From positions 1-23,435 of the forward strand of contig CADCQV010000047.1 of assembly GCA_902803625.1 (NCBI GenBank): 23,435 bases of DNA. The letters are read 5' to 3'. The DNA is from an uncultured Lachnospiraceae bacterium. Lineage in GTDB: Bacteria > Bacillota > Clostridia > Lachnospirales > Lachnospiraceae. A model generated the notes under the pieces. The model worked only from the letters and a program-made list of their open reading frames with translations. It did no database searches and was not told where the DNA came from. A program made the position numbers and the translations under genes. This document shows, in pieces, positions 14,801 through 23,435 of this stretch (its first letter is position 1; the number at the start of each line of letters is the position of its first letter).

Positions 14801-16495
14801 ATGAACATAAAAGAAAACTACGAATACTGGATAAAGAACCTTGCCGAGGGGAGTCCGCTTAGGGATGACCTTCTTTCTATTAAGGATGATGAGGCGGAGA
14901 TCACCGACAGGTTTTATCAGGAGATTGTCTTTGGAACGGCGGGTCTTCGCGGCATCTGCGGGGCCGGCAGCAACAGGATGAACGATCTCACGGTTTCCCG
15001 TGCCACAAAGGGGATCGGCGACTATATATTAAAGTCAGGTCTCGACATATCGCGCGGAGTGGTGTTTGCCTATGACTGCCGCTATCACTCAAAGGAGTTT
15101 TCCTATCTGGCGGCCGGTATCCTTACCGCCATGGGAATAAAGGTCTATATTTTCCCTTCCTTACGCCCGACCCCGGAGCTATCCTTTGCAATAAGGGAGC
15201 TAAACGCGGTATCAGGAGTCAATATGACCGCAAGCCACAATCCCAAGGAGTATAACGGCTACAAGGTTTACTGGGAGGACGGCGCGCAGATCTCCGGAAA
15301 GGTTTCGGACGGGATCTTGAGGGAGATCCAAAAGTACGGCTTCTTTGACGATATTAAGACGCTTGAGCCGGATGATGCGGAGAAACAGGGCCTCCTCGTT
15401 ACTCTTGGCGAGGACATGGACAGAAAATATCTGGACTACGTGAAGTCCCTTTCCCGGAGAGAGGATAGCTCACTTGACAAATCGGTTTCCGTTATCTACA
15501 CTCCCCTAAACGGTGCAGGCAGTATCCCTCTTTCCCGTATAATGAAGGAAAGGGGCTTTGAAAATTTCCGTCTTGTGCATGAGCAGGAGGATCCGGATCC
15601 TGAGTTTACCACAGTTCCCTTTCCAAATCCCGAAGAGCCGGCGGCCTTTGGTCTCGCTGAAAAGTATGGAAATGATCTTGACGCGGAGGTACTTATAGCC
15701 ACTGATCCGGATGCCGACCGTATGGCTATAGAGGTCAGGGATGGAGATGGCAGATATCAGTTCTTAAACGGCAACCAGACCGGAGCCCTTCTTATCAATT
15801 ATCTCGCAGAGAGCGGAAAGGCATCCGGAGAGCTTCCCGGGAAATATGCAATGATAAAGTCGATCGTTACGGGAGACTTCGGGAAGACCATCTGTGAAGC
15901 ATACGGGATAACCGTGTTTGAAGCATTGACCGGCTTCAAGAATATCTGCGGAAGGATTCCGGAAACAGAGGCAAAGGGGTATAAGTATTTCTTCGGCTAT
16001 GAAGAAAGTATTGGCTGCGCCCCGGGAGAAAAGGTCAGGGATAAGGACGGTATCGCTGCCGGAATGCTGATTGCGGAAATGGCGGCCTTTTATAAGAAGC
16101 AGGGGCTCACGCTTTATGAGAAGCTTCAGAGGGTTTATGAGGAGTACGGCTTCTTCGCCGAGAGGCAGAAGTCCTTTGTACTGAAGGGAAAGGAAGGACA
16201 GGAGAGGATCGGGAGGATCATGGATCACTTCCGGGGAAATTCGCCGGCAGCCTTTGGAGGATTTGAGGTACGGGATGTCAGGGATTATATAAAGGGCTAT
16301 GAGGACATACCGCCATCTAATGTGCTTATTTTCTATATGGGCGACGGCTCCTGGTTTGCTATGAGGCCTTCAGGAACAGAGCCGAAGATCAAGTTTTATT
16401 TTTATACCTTTGACCGGAGTGACGGGAAGATATCAGCGGATAAGGTGAAGGCACTGGAAGAAGCCGTGATCTCGGCGGCGGAGGGTGTGGGGTAA
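14801..16495 (+). CDS. Alpha-D-phosphohexomutase (phosphoglucomutase/phosphomannomutase)
   Basis: Cytosolic mutase interconverting hexose 6- and 1-phosphates, feeding nucleotide sugars for envelope glycans. At 564 residues it resembles the long PgcA/PGM2 type. Catalytic Ser145 lies in TASHNPKEYNGYK, the metal loop DPDADR is near 302-307, the sugar-binding GYEESIGC is near 403-410, and the phosphate-binding SGTEPKIKFYFY is near 525. The weak ribosome binding site AGGAAA precedes ATG 14801. It supplies glucose-1-phosphate (or mannose-1-phosphate, which could feed gmd) and follows the Dlt-like genes in the same direction, separated by repeats. Which sugar it prefers cannot be told from sequence. 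Confidence 0.93.
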   Translation: MNIKENYEYWIKNLAEGSPLRDDLLSIKDDEAEITDRFYQEIVFGTAGLRGICGAGSNRMNDLTVSRATKGIGDYILKSGLDISRGVVFAYDCRYHSKEFSYLAAGILTAMGIKVYIFPSLRPTPELSFAIRELNAVSGVNMTASHNPKEYNGYKVYWEDGAQISGKVSDGILREIQKYGFFDDIKTLEPDDAEKQGLLVTLGEDMDRKYLDYVKSLSRREDSSLDKSVSVIYTPLNGAGSIPLSRIMKERGFENFRLVHEQEDPDPEFTTVPFPNPEEPAAFGLAEKYGNDLDAEVLIATDPDADRMAIEVRDGDGRYQFLNGNQTGALLINYLAESGKASGELPGKYAMIKSIVTGDFGKTICEAYGITVFEALTGFKNICGRIPETEAKGYKYFFGYEESIGCAPGEKVRDKDGIAAGMLIAEMAAFYKKQGLTLYEKLQRVYEEYGFFAERQKSFVLKGKEGQERIGRIMDHFRGNSPAAFGGFEVRDVRDYIKGYEDIPPSNVLIFYMGDGSWFAMRPSGTEPKIKFYFYTFDRSDGKISADKVKALEEAVISAAEGVG

Positions 16496-16596
16496 GATCC
16501 TTCGCTGGCGCCGCAACGGCTATGTCATTCTGAGGGCGAAGCCCGAAGAATCTTCCCACCGGAAGGAAAGATCCTTCGCTGCGCTCAGGATGACAG
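16494..16596 (+). repeat. Palindromic repeat copy between phosphohexomutase and lysA
   Basis: A right-arm fragment AAGATCCTTCGCTGGCG (16494-16510) overlaps the phosphohexomutase TAA stop. A full 74-base palindrome follows (16523-16596), with the same ends and GGGC-GAA-GCCC inner hairpin as the other copies. The remaining 58 bases before lysA hold only its ribosome binding site. Confidence 0.85.
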
Positions 16597-16654
16597 GTAG
16601 GATAATCGTATCACCGGGGGTTTACGAGGGGAAACGGGAAAGGAGCAGTATTAT

Positions 16655-17950
16655 ATGATAAGGGAAATAAAAAACGGAAAGCTTTATTTCGACGGATGTG
16701 ACACCACGGCTCTTGCAAAAGAGTACGGTACACCCCTTTATGTTTTTTCGGAAAGCGACATTGAAAGCCGTTTCGCGGAATTAAAGAAGGACTTTATCGA
16801 AAAGTACGGGAACTGCCGCGTGGCCTATGCTTCAAAGGCCTTCTGCAGCAGGGGAATGTATAAGCTTCTCGAAAAAAGCGGATTTTCCATAGATGTGGTC
16901 AGCGGCGGCGAGCTTGCAGTCGCAATGTCCGTTGATTTCCCGGCTGACAGGATCGAATTCAACGGGAATAATAAGCTGCCTTCGGAAATAGATATGGCGG
17001 TTAAGTACGGTGTCCGGCGCTTTATCCTTGACGGAACGAAGGAGCTCCCCCTTATAGAGGAAGCCTGCGAAAAGTATGATAAAAAGGTAAAGGTGGTTGT
17101 CCGCATAACCCCGGGGGTTGCGGCATCTACCCATGACTACATCATCACCGGAAAGCTGGACTCAAAATTCGGTATCCCAATGGAGGATGATGTACTATAT
17201 CCGCTTATAAAGAACGTTATTGATTCGCCTTATACGGATTTTCAGGGACTGCATATGCACATAGGTTCCCAGCTCTTTACCACAAAGGAATTTATGGAGT
17301 CCCTGGAGGTGATGCTCACCACGGCAACTGAGGTAAAGAGAAGGCTCGGAGAGGATATTATGGAATTCAATCTGGGCGGAGGCTTCGGAGTGACATACAC
17401 CGATGAAGAGAGGAAGCCTTACTCCTTCTTCCTTGATCCGATGATGGAGAGGATCATAGAGTGGTCGAAGGATATGGGAATGGAGAGGCCGAAGGTTTCC
17501 ATAGAGCCCGGACGGAGCATCGTGGCGGAAGCCGGGATCACCCTCTATACCGTGGGCCAGATAAAGGAGATAAAGGACGTAAGGAAGTACGTGTCCATAG
17601 ACGGGGGAATGGGAGACAATATCCGTGTTCCCCTCTATGATGCGGTTTACACCGGGATCATAGCAAATAAGGCTGAGGAGCCCTGTACGGACAAGGTTAC
17701 GATCTGTGGAAAGTGTTGTGAATCCGGTGATATAATAATCCGTGATCTTTTGATCCCGGAGAGCACGGAGGCCGGAGACATAGTGGCGGTTTATTCTACG
17801 GGAGCCTACGGCTATACCATGGCTTCAAACTACAATAACTGCCCCATCCCCGCAGCGGTGCTTGTGAAGGACGGCCGCCACGCCCTTCTGATAAAGAGAC
17901 AGACCTACGAGCAGATCATGGAGAACCAGCTCGTACCGGAATGGCTGTGA
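16655..17950 (+). CDS. lysA: Diaminopimelate decarboxylase
   Basis: PLP enzyme removing CO2 from meso-diaminopimelate to give L-lysine, the last step of lysine synthesis. 431 residues with all family marks: PLP lysine K61 (VAYASKAF), HMHIGSQ near 198-204, GGGFGVTY near 247-254, EPGRS near 288-292, C355-ESGD (substrate-recognising), and GAYGYTMASNYN near the end. AAAGGAG at 16639-16645 with nine bases to ATG 16655 sets the start. No lysine riboswitch fits in the short repeat-filled gap upstream, so it is presumably read from the upstream genes. It is the proper LysA of the region and a useful contrast to the divergent decarboxylase at 13348. Confidence 0.96.
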   Translation: MIREIKNGKLYFDGCDTTALAKEYGTPLYVFSESDIESRFAELKKDFIEKYGNCRVAYASKAFCSRGMYKLLEKSGFSIDVVSGGELAVAMSVDFPADRIEFNGNNKLPSEIDMAVKYGVRRFILDGTKELPLIEEACEKYDKKVKVVVRITPGVAASTHDYIITGKLDSKFGIPMEDDVLYPLIKNVIDSPYTDFQGLHMHIGSQLFTTKEFMESLEVMLTTATEVKRRLGEDIMEFNLGGGFGVTYTDEERKPYSFFLDPMMERIIEWSKDMGMERPKVSIEPGRSIVAEAGITLYTVGQIKEIKDVRKYVSIDGGMGDNIRVPLYDAVYTGIIANKAEEPCTDKVTICGKCCESGDIIIRDLLIPESTEAGDIVAVYSTGAYGYTMASNYNNCPIPAAVLVKDGRHALLIKRQTYEQIMENQLVPEWL

Positions 17951-17952
17951 GG

Positions 17953-18026
17953 TGTCATTCTGAGGGCGTAGCCCGAAGAATCTTCCCAGCGGAAGGAAAG
18001 ATCCTTCGCTGCGCTCAGGATGACAG
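17953..18026 (+). repeat. Palindromic repeat copy between lysA and carB
   Basis: A full 74-base imperfect palindrome beginning two bases after the lysA stop. The inner mini-hairpin is GGGC-GTA-GCCC here, a one-base loop change. It is followed by AT-rich DNA and the carB ribosome binding site AAAGGA. Confidence 0.88.
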
Positions 18027-18057
18027 TATTATTAATAATTGAAAGGAACATCAATAA

Positions 18058-21000
18058 ATGCCACGCAGAAATGATATCAAAAAGGTAATGATAATAGGCT
18101 CGGGTCCTATTGTGATAGGCCAGGCCTGCGAATTTGACTATTCGGGAACCCAGGCCTGCAAGGCTCTCCGGAGCTTAGGGTATGAAGTGGTCCTTGTGAA
18201 TTCGAATCCCGCCACCATAATGACGGATCCGGAAATGGCGGATGAAACCTACATAGAGCCTTTGAATGCCGAACGGGTGGAGAAGATAATCGAAAAGGAA
18301 AGGCCGGATGCGCTGCTTCCGAATCTCGGCGGGCAGTCGGGGCTTAATCTCTGCTCTGAGCTTTACAAAAAAGGGGTTCTGGAGAAATACGGTGTCAAAG
18401 TAATAGGTGTCCAGGTGGATGCCATTGAGCGTGGAGAGGACAGGACGGAATTTAAGAAGACCATGAACGAGCTGGGAATAGAGATGGCCCGTTCAAAGGC
18501 TTGCTACAGCGTTGATGAAGCACTTGAGACCGCGGACGAGCTGGGTTATCCGGTGGTGCTCCGTCCCGCCTACACCATGGGAGGCGCAGGAGGAGGCTTT
18601 GTATACAATAAGGACGAATTGAAGGTTGTCTGCGAGAGAGGTCTGCAGGCTTCTCTTATTCACCAGGTTCTCGTGGAGGAATCGATACTCGGCTGGGAGG
18701 AGCTGGAGCTGGAGGTGGTCCGGGACAGCAAAAATAATATGATCACGGTCTGCTTCATAGAGAACGTGGACGCCGTGGGAGTTCATACAGGCGACTCCTT
18801 CTGCACCGCGCCGATGCTCACGATTGCAGAGGATCTGCAGCAGGAGCTTCAGAAACAGGCATATTCCATAGTGGAGCATATCGGTGTCATCGGCGGTACA
18901 AATGTGCAGTTTGCCCATGATCCGAAGAGCGGCCGTATCATCGTTATAGAGATCAATCCCAGAACCTCACGTTCATCTGCCCTTGCAAGCAAGGCTACGG
19001 GCTTCCCCATTGCTCTCGTGTCCGCAAAGCTGGCAGCGGGACTTACCCTTGACGAGCTTCCCTGCGGAAAGTACGGTACCCTTGATAAATATAAGCCTGA
19101 CGGGGATTACGTGGTAGTTAAGTTTGCACGCTGGGCTTTTGAGAAGTTCAAGGGAGTCGAGGATAAGCTCGGTACCCAGATGAGAGCCGTGGGCGAGGTC
19201 ATGAGTATCGGAAAGAACTATAAGGAGGCCTTCCAGAAGGCTGTACGTTCCCTTGAAAAGGGACGCTACGGTCCGGGTCATGTAAAGGATTACGCGGAGA
19301 AGTCAAAGGAGGAGCTTCTTGCCCTTCTGCGCAGTGCTTCATCGGAGCGGCATTTCATAATGTATGAGGCTCTGCGGAAGGGTGCAGCGGTTAAGGAGAT
19401 CTTTGATATCACTTCCGTAAAGGAATACTTTATAAATGAGATGAAGGAGCTGGTGGAGGAGGAGGAAGCCCTTGTCCGTGATTTCTACGGAAAGGTGCCA
19501 TCAGACGAGGCTCTTATAAAGGCAAAGAAGGACGGCTTTGCCGACAGATACTTAGCGGAGATACTGAATATTTCCGAGGAGGCCGTCCGTGAAGCCAGGG
19601 AAAATGCCGGCTGCCGGGAAAAGTGGGACAAGGTTCACGTAAGCGGAACGGAGGATTCTGCCTACTACTATTCCAGCTATTCCCTTGACAGTGATCTTGA
19701 AAATCCTGCGGCTGACAAAAAGAAGGTTATGATATTAGGCGGCGGCCCCAACAGGATAGGACAGGGCATAGAATTTGACTACTGCTGTGTCCACGCCGCA
19801 AAGTCACTTAAGAAGCTGGGCTTTGAAACCATAATTGTAAACTGTAATCCGGAGACCGTGTCCACGGACTACGATACCAGCGATAAGCTCTACTTCGAGC
19901 CACTTACCCTTGAGGATGTGCTGAGTATCTACAATAAGGAAAAGCCTGTCGGCGTGATCGCCCAGTTCGGAGGACAGACCCCGCTAAACCTCGCTGCGGA
20001 GCTTGAAAAGTACGGCGTGAGGATACTCGGTACCTCGCCTAAGGTTATTGACCTTGCGGAGGACAGGGATCAGTTCCGATCTGTTATGGATAAGCTGGGG
20101 ATCCCTATGCCCGAGTCCGGAATGGCAACCACGGTTCCGGAGGCACTGGAGCTCGCACACAGGATAGGCTACCCCGTAATGGTGCGTCCCTCCTATGTTC
20201 TCGGGGGCAGGGGAATGGAGATAGTCCGTGATGATGACAGCATGCGGGATTATATGAATGCTGCTGTGGGAGTTACCCCCGACCGCCCGATACTTATTGA
20301 CAGGTTCCTCCACAACGCCCTCGAATGTGAGGCGGATGCCATAAGCGACGGGAAGGACGCCTTTGTTCCTGCGGTAATGGAGCATATCGAGCTCGCGGGT
20401 ATCCATTCCGGTGACAGCGCCTGCATCATTCCTTCAAAGCATATACCGGAGGAAGCGCTGAATACCATAAGGGAGTACACGAAGAAGATCGCGACTGAAA
20501 TGAACGTTGTCGGACTTATGAATATGCAGTATGCCATAGAGGACGGAAGGGTTTATGTGCTGGAAGCAAATCCCAGGGCATCCCGGACTGTGCCTCTGGT
20601 ATCAAAGGTTTGTGCCATAAGTATGGTTCCGATAGCCATAGATATAATTACCGGGGATTTAACCGGAAGGAAGTCGCCGGTTCCCGGGCTAAAGCAGAAG
20701 ACCATTCCCTATTTCGGGGTGAAGGAAGCGGTATTCCCCTTCAATATGTTCCCCGAGGTGGATCCAGTGCTTGGGCCTGAAATGCGTTCCACAGGCGAGG
20801 TTCTGGGGCTTGCGGATACTCCCGGAGAGGCCTTCTTCAAGGCTGCCGAGGCCGCAAAGGCAGGACTTCCCCTGGAGGGAAGCGTTCTCATCTCGGTCAA
20901 TGACGAGGACAAGCCGGAGGCCGCTGAGATTGCAAGGCTTTTCCATGAGAACGGCTTTAAGATTTATGCTACCGGTGAAACCTGCAGAAGAATAGACGAG

Positions 21001-21276
21001 GCAGGCATCCCCGTAGAACACGTAAATAAGAACTACGAAGGCAGACCTGACGTGAGGGATCTTATCATTAACGGAAAGCTTGACCTCATCATCAATTCAC
21101 CTGTCGGGAAATATAATATTCATGATGACAGCTATTTAAGAAAGGATGCTATCAAAGCCCGAATCCCCTATGTCACCACCATAGCTGCAGCCCGTGCCGC
21201 GGCGGAGGGTATAAGAGAGATAAAGCGCTCGGGAAATTCACCGGTGAAGTCTTTGCAGGAGCTGCATGAATTTTAA
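18058..21276 (+). CDS. carB: Carbamoyl-phosphate synthase large subunit
   Basis: Makes carbamoyl phosphate from bicarbonate, two ATP and ammonia delivered by the CarA glutaminase, for pyrimidine and arginine synthesis. The 1072 residues cover the complete enzyme: two homologous ATP-grasp halves (about 1-400 with GSGPIVIGQACEFDYSGTQA, and about 555-935 with GGGPNRIGQGIEFDYCCVHA), the linker oligomerisation region, and the C-terminal MGS-like allosteric domain (about 940-1072, YATGETCRRI). Start ATG 18058 has AAAGGA nine bases upstream. No carA lies next to it, so the small subunit is encoded elsewhere. The stop abuts the ATG of the following glycosyltransferase. An inner-membrane or pyrimidine-control element was not seen in front of it. 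Confidence 0.97.
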   Translation: MPRRNDIKKVMIIGSGPIVIGQACEFDYSGTQACKALRSLGYEVVLVNSNPATIMTDPEMADETYIEPLNAERVEKIIEKERPDALLPNLGGQSGLNLCSELYKKGVLEKYGVKVIGVQVDAIERGEDRTEFKKTMNELGIEMARSKACYSVDEALETADELGYPVVLRPAYTMGGAGGGFVYNKDELKVVCERGLQASLIHQVLVEESILGWEELELEVVRDSKNNMITVCFIENVDAVGVHTGDSFCTAPMLTIAEDLQQELQKQAYSIVEHIGVIGGTNVQFAHDPKSGRIIVIEINPRTSRSSALASKATGFPIALVSAKLAAGLTLDELPCGKYGTLDKYKPDGDYVVVKFARWAFEKFKGVEDKLGTQMRAVGEVMSIGKNYKEAFQKAVRSLEKGRYGPGHVKDYAEKSKEELLALLRSASSERHFIMYEALRKGAAVKEIFDITSVKEYFINEMKELVEEEEALVRDFYGKVPSDEALIKAKKDGFADRYLAEILNISEEAVREARENAGCREKWDKVHVSGTEDSAYYYSSYSLDSDLENPAADKKKVMILGGGPNRIGQGIEFDYCCVHAAKSLKKLGFETIIVNCNPETVSTDYDTSDKLYFEPLTLEDVLSIYNKEKPVGVIAQFGGQTPLNLAAELEKYGVRILGTSPKVIDLAEDRDQFRSVMDKLGIPMPESGMATTVPEALELAHRIGYPVMVRPSYVLGGRGMEIVRDDDSMRDYMNAAVGVTPDRPILIDRFLHNALECEADAISDGKDAFVPAVMEHIELAGIHSGDSACIIPSKHIPEEALNTIREYTKKIATEMNVVGLMNMQYAIEDGRVYVLEANPRASRTVPLVSKVCAISMVPIAIDIITGDLTGRKSPVPGLKQKTIPYFGVKEAVFPFNMFPEVDPVLGPEMRSTGEVLGLADTPGEAFFKAAEAAKAGLPLEGSVLISVNDEDKPEAAEIARLFHENGFKIYATGETCRRIDEAGIPVEHVNKNYEGRPDVRDLIINGKLDLIINSPVGKYNIHDDSYLRKDAIKARIPYVTTIAAARAAAEGIREIKRSGNSPVKSLQELHEF

Positions 21277-22488
21277 ATGGAAAACAGGCATTTAAATCCC
21301 CTGGACAGGTTTCTGGTGGGGATAATAGAAAAGTACATATATGAGATCGCCATAGCGCTTCTTATTCTTTTTTCACTGGTGATCCGCTATAAGCTTACTA
21401 CCTTTAAGTTTAACGGGGACTATATTTCCGGCGACTTTCAGGGCTTCCTCAGAGTCTGGGTGAATTATTACCGGGAGCTCGGTGTGGTAAAGGGTTTAGG
21501 CCGCAGTATCGGGGATTACTTTGTGCCCTATAATCTTATCCTTGCGGCCATTTCCGTTATCCCTGTTTTTGACGAGGGTATCTGGATCTCCGCAGTATCC
21601 ATTTTCGGAGAGTATCTCGGGGCTCTCTTTATGTTCAGGATCTTAAACCACCTGACGGGAGGGAATAAGAAGAGGGCTGCCTTTGCTGCGGCAATGATGC
21701 TCTATCTCCCTATGGCAATGCTGAACGGGTCACTCTGGAAGCAGTGCGACGGCTTTTATACCGCCTTTATCTTCATAGGCCTTTATTACTTTTTTAAGAA
21801 GAAGTACGATCCTGCATTTGTCTTTTTTGCCATCGCGTTTATCTTTAAGCTGCAGACCCTGTTTTTTGTGCCCTTCCTTATTGTGATGTATATCTGTTAC
21901 CACGAATTCAGTATACTTAAGTTTCTGTGGTTTCCCGGGCTCTACCTTGTGGCCGGGATCCCGGCACTTATCTGCGGCCGCTCACTTGCGAGCACCTATC
22001 TCGTATATTTCAAGCAGCCCGACGTAGGGAAGATGACTGTGGGCTTTCCGAATATCTATGTTCTTGGGATAGACAGCTATGAGGCTATGACGGTTCCTGC
22101 TCTTATGATCACACTGGCGGTTCTTGTGATCGCTGCCTGCTTCTTTAAGTCAAAGAGGGAGCGGCTTGATCAGAAGCTTATGTTTGCGGCTGCGGGTTAT
22201 CTTGTTATGACCTGTGTTATGTTCCTGCCGGCCATGCATGAGAGGTATGATTATCTTGCGATCCTGATCCTTAGCATGTACACCCTTGCAATAGATGTGC
22301 GTCTCGCTCCTGCGGCGGTCATCATGAATATCTGCCCTATCTTTACTTACGGTAGCTATCTCTTCCATATGGGCGACAATCTGATAAGCTACCAGCTGAT
22401 GAGCCTTATGTATCTTTTTGCCTATCTCTATGCGGCGAGGTATCTGTATCTCAGCCTTACGGATCCTGTCCTTAGGAAAGAGGGGTAA
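21277..22488 (+). CDS. Multispanning GT-C-like glycosyltransferase
   Basis: 403-residue membrane protein with about ten hydrophobic helices. Motifs typical of GT-C enzymes related to the Gpi18/DUF2029 mannosyltransferase group are visible: an early acidic loop NGDYISGDFQGFLRVW (47-62), GSLWKQCDGFYTAF (151-164), FKLQTLFF (190-197) and MHERYDYLAI (about 321-330). Such enzymes take a sugar from a polyprenyl-phosphate donor and add it to a polymer on the outer face. The next gene encodes just the kind of enzyme that makes such a donor. ATG 21277 directly follows the carB stop (TAA-ATG) and the AGGAG 16 bases upstream lies within carB, so translation is probably coupled. Sugar and acceptor are unknown. 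Confidence 0.78.
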   Translation: MENRHLNPLDRFLVGIIEKYIYEIAIALLILFSLVIRYKLTTFKFNGDYISGDFQGFLRVWVNYYRELGVVKGLGRSIGDYFVPYNLILAAISVIPVFDEGIWISAVSIFGEYLGALFMFRILNHLTGGNKKRAAFAAAMMLYLPMAMLNGSLWKQCDGFYTAFIFIGLYYFFKKKYDPAFVFFAIAFIFKLQTLFFVPFLIVMYICYHEFSILKFLWFPGLYLVAGIPALICGRSLASTYLVYFKQPDVGKMTVGFPNIYVLGIDSYEAMTVPALMITLAVLVIAACFFKSKRERLDQKLMFAAAGYLVMTCVMFLPAMHERYDYLAILILSMYTLAIDVRLAPAAVIMNICPIFTYGSYLFHMGDNLISYQLMSLMYLFAYLYAARYLYLSLTDPVLRKEG

Positions 22489-22500
22489 GGAGAACGAACC

Positions 22501-23435
22501 ATGTCCTGTAAGCTTTATATCATCTTACCCTGCTATAATGAAGAAGAGGTGCTGCGCGGCAGTGCGGAGAAGGTACTGGAAGTCCTGCACTCTCTTATCG
22601 AGGATCCTTCCGGACCGGTTTCGAAGGAAAGCCGCATTCTCTTTGTGGATGACGGCTCCGGGGACGGGACATGGGACATCATAGCTTCACTTCACGATGA
22701 GGATCCATATTTTACGGGGCTTAAGCTTGCAAAGAATTACGGCCACCAGACTGCCATCTTTGCCGGAATGGAGAGGGCCTTAAAAGCGGGCGCCGACTGT
22801 ATGGTCACAATAGATGCGGATCTGCAGCAGGATATAGCCGCTCTTCCGGAATTCCTGAAAAAATACAGAGAGGGAGCTGACATAGTTTACGGTATCCGTG
22901 ATTCCAGGGATACGGACAGCTTCTTTAAGAAGACCACGGCAACCCTCTACTACAGTCTTATGAAGGCTCTCGGAGTCCGGATAATCCCACAGAGTGCGGA
23001 TTACAGGCTTATGTCAAAGCGGGCGGTCAAGGCTCTGTCGGAATATAAGGAGCATAATCTCTTTATAAGGGGACTGGTTCCGGATATAGGCTTTAAGAGT
23101 GATTCGGTTTATTTCCACGTAAAGAAAAGGGAAGCCGGCAGCTCCAAATACACCCTGAAGAAAATGCTGACCCTTGCGCTTGACGGCATCACCTCCTTTT
23201 CCATACAGCCATTAAGACTGGTCTTTATGTTCGGGATAATAAGCTTCATCGTGTCGCTTGTAATGATGGCACTGACGATAGTCGACCATATCAGGGGTGT
23301 TACCGTTCCCGGCTGGTCTACCCTGACCATAAGTATCTGGCTTCTTGGCGGAGTGCAGCTCTTATCCCTCGGTATACTCGGGGAATACATAGGGAGGACC
23401 TATATGGAGTCAAAAAGGAGACCCAGGTATTTCGT
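22501..23435 (+). CDS. GtrB/CsbB-like polyprenyl-phosphate glycosyltransferase, 3' partial
   Basis: GT2-family enzyme transferring a sugar from a nucleotide sugar to undecaprenyl phosphate on the cytosolic side. 311 codons are visible and the frame runs off the window. Seen: PCYNEEE (10-16), VDDGSGDGTWD (49-59), KNYGHQTAIFAGM (78-90), metal-binding DADLQQD (105-111), QSADYRLMSK near 166-175, and two C-terminal membrane helices (about 239-260 and 275-299) with GEYIGRTYMESKRRPRYF, all typical of GtrB, CsbB and DPM1-like enzymes. AAGGAG at 22487-22492 with eight bases to ATG 22501 confirms the start. With the GT-C protein just upstream it forms a likely donor/transferase pair for teichoic acid or other envelope-polymer glycosylation. 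Only a few residues are probably missing. Confidence 0.92.
   Translation, partial: MSCKLYIILPCYNEEEVLRGSAEKVLEVLHSLIEDPSGPVSKESRILFVDDGSGDGTWDIIASLHDEDPYFTGLKLAKNYGHQTAIFAGMERALKAGADCMVTIDADLQQDIAALPEFLKKYREGADIVYGIRDSRDTDSFFKKTTATLYYSLMKALGVRIIPQSADYRLMSKRAVKALSEYKEHNLFIRGLVPDIGFKSDSVYFHVKKREAGSSKYTLKKMLTLALDGITSFSIQPLRLVFMFGIISFIVSLVMMALTIVDHIRGVTVPGWSTLTISIWLLGGVQLLSLGILGEYIGRTYMESKRRPRYF

Noticed and set aside
16597..16654. Lysine riboswitch before lysA
   Set aside because: The 58 unique bases are too short and show no riboswitch-like helices; the rest of the gap is repeat.

Overview
The window looks like a chromosomal segment of a Gram-positive anaerobe, most likely a Lachnospiraceae/Clostridia member. 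This is inferred from Firmicutes-type AGGAGG ribosome binding sites, GTG and TTG starts beside ATG, a Dlt-like gene set, and an acidic-tailed small membrane protein of a clostridial style. No rRNA, tRNA or CRISPR array was found, so the genus is not fixed.

Left edge (1-1490): a worn accessory patch. It holds an RloB-like TOPRIM protein whose real start probably lies outside the window, the N-terminal stub of a DUF4297/Cap4-type nuclease-like gene, and the C-terminal part of an Rpn/PD-(D/E)XK transposase-like gene joined directly to that stub. Next (about 1464-4087) is a secreted amidase-signature enzyme with Ig-like C-terminal repeats. Its signal peptide appears to be cut from its ribosome binding site by a one-base shift in a run of seven A.

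Glycan section (4100-8757): a leftward polyprenyl-phosphate sugar phosphotransferase and a rightward gmd (GDP-mannose 4,6-dehydratase) diverge from a region with two candidate promoters sharing one hexamer. After these come a small membrane protein with its own good sigma-A-type promoter, and an RlmD-family rRNA methyltransferase whose coding sequence carries a piece of the local palindromic repeat.

Main locus (8884-14538): five genes form a Dlt-like aminoacyl-transfer system: SGNH protein (DltD-like), MBOAT (DltB-like), amino-acid adenylation enzyme (DltA-like), carrier protein (DltC-like), and a fold-type III PLP decarboxylase that canonical dlt operons lack. The decarboxylase has CTTAD where the true LysA three kilobases downstream has CESGD. 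By analogy with BtrK of butirosin biosynthesis and the exosortase-A-associated ligase/decarboxylase/carrier set, I infer that an amino acid is activated through its side-chain carboxyl, loaded on the carrier, decarboxylated there, and moved as an omega-amino acyl group (for example beta-alanyl or 4-aminobutyryl) onto an envelope polymer. This is the most promising candidate for an undescribed system here.

Right part (14801-23435): phosphohexomutase, lysA, carB, a GT-C-like multispanning glycosyltransferase and a GtrB/CsbB-like polyprenyl-phosphate glycosyltransferase (cut by the window end). These fit cell-envelope polymer synthesis and decoration plus amino acid and pyrimidine supply. A family of about 75-bp imperfect palindromes (ends TGTCATTCTGAG / CTCAGGATGACA) fills the gaps on both sides of the carrier-decarboxylase pair and at the pgm-lysA and lysA-carB junctions. 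In several cases it touches or supplies a stop codon.
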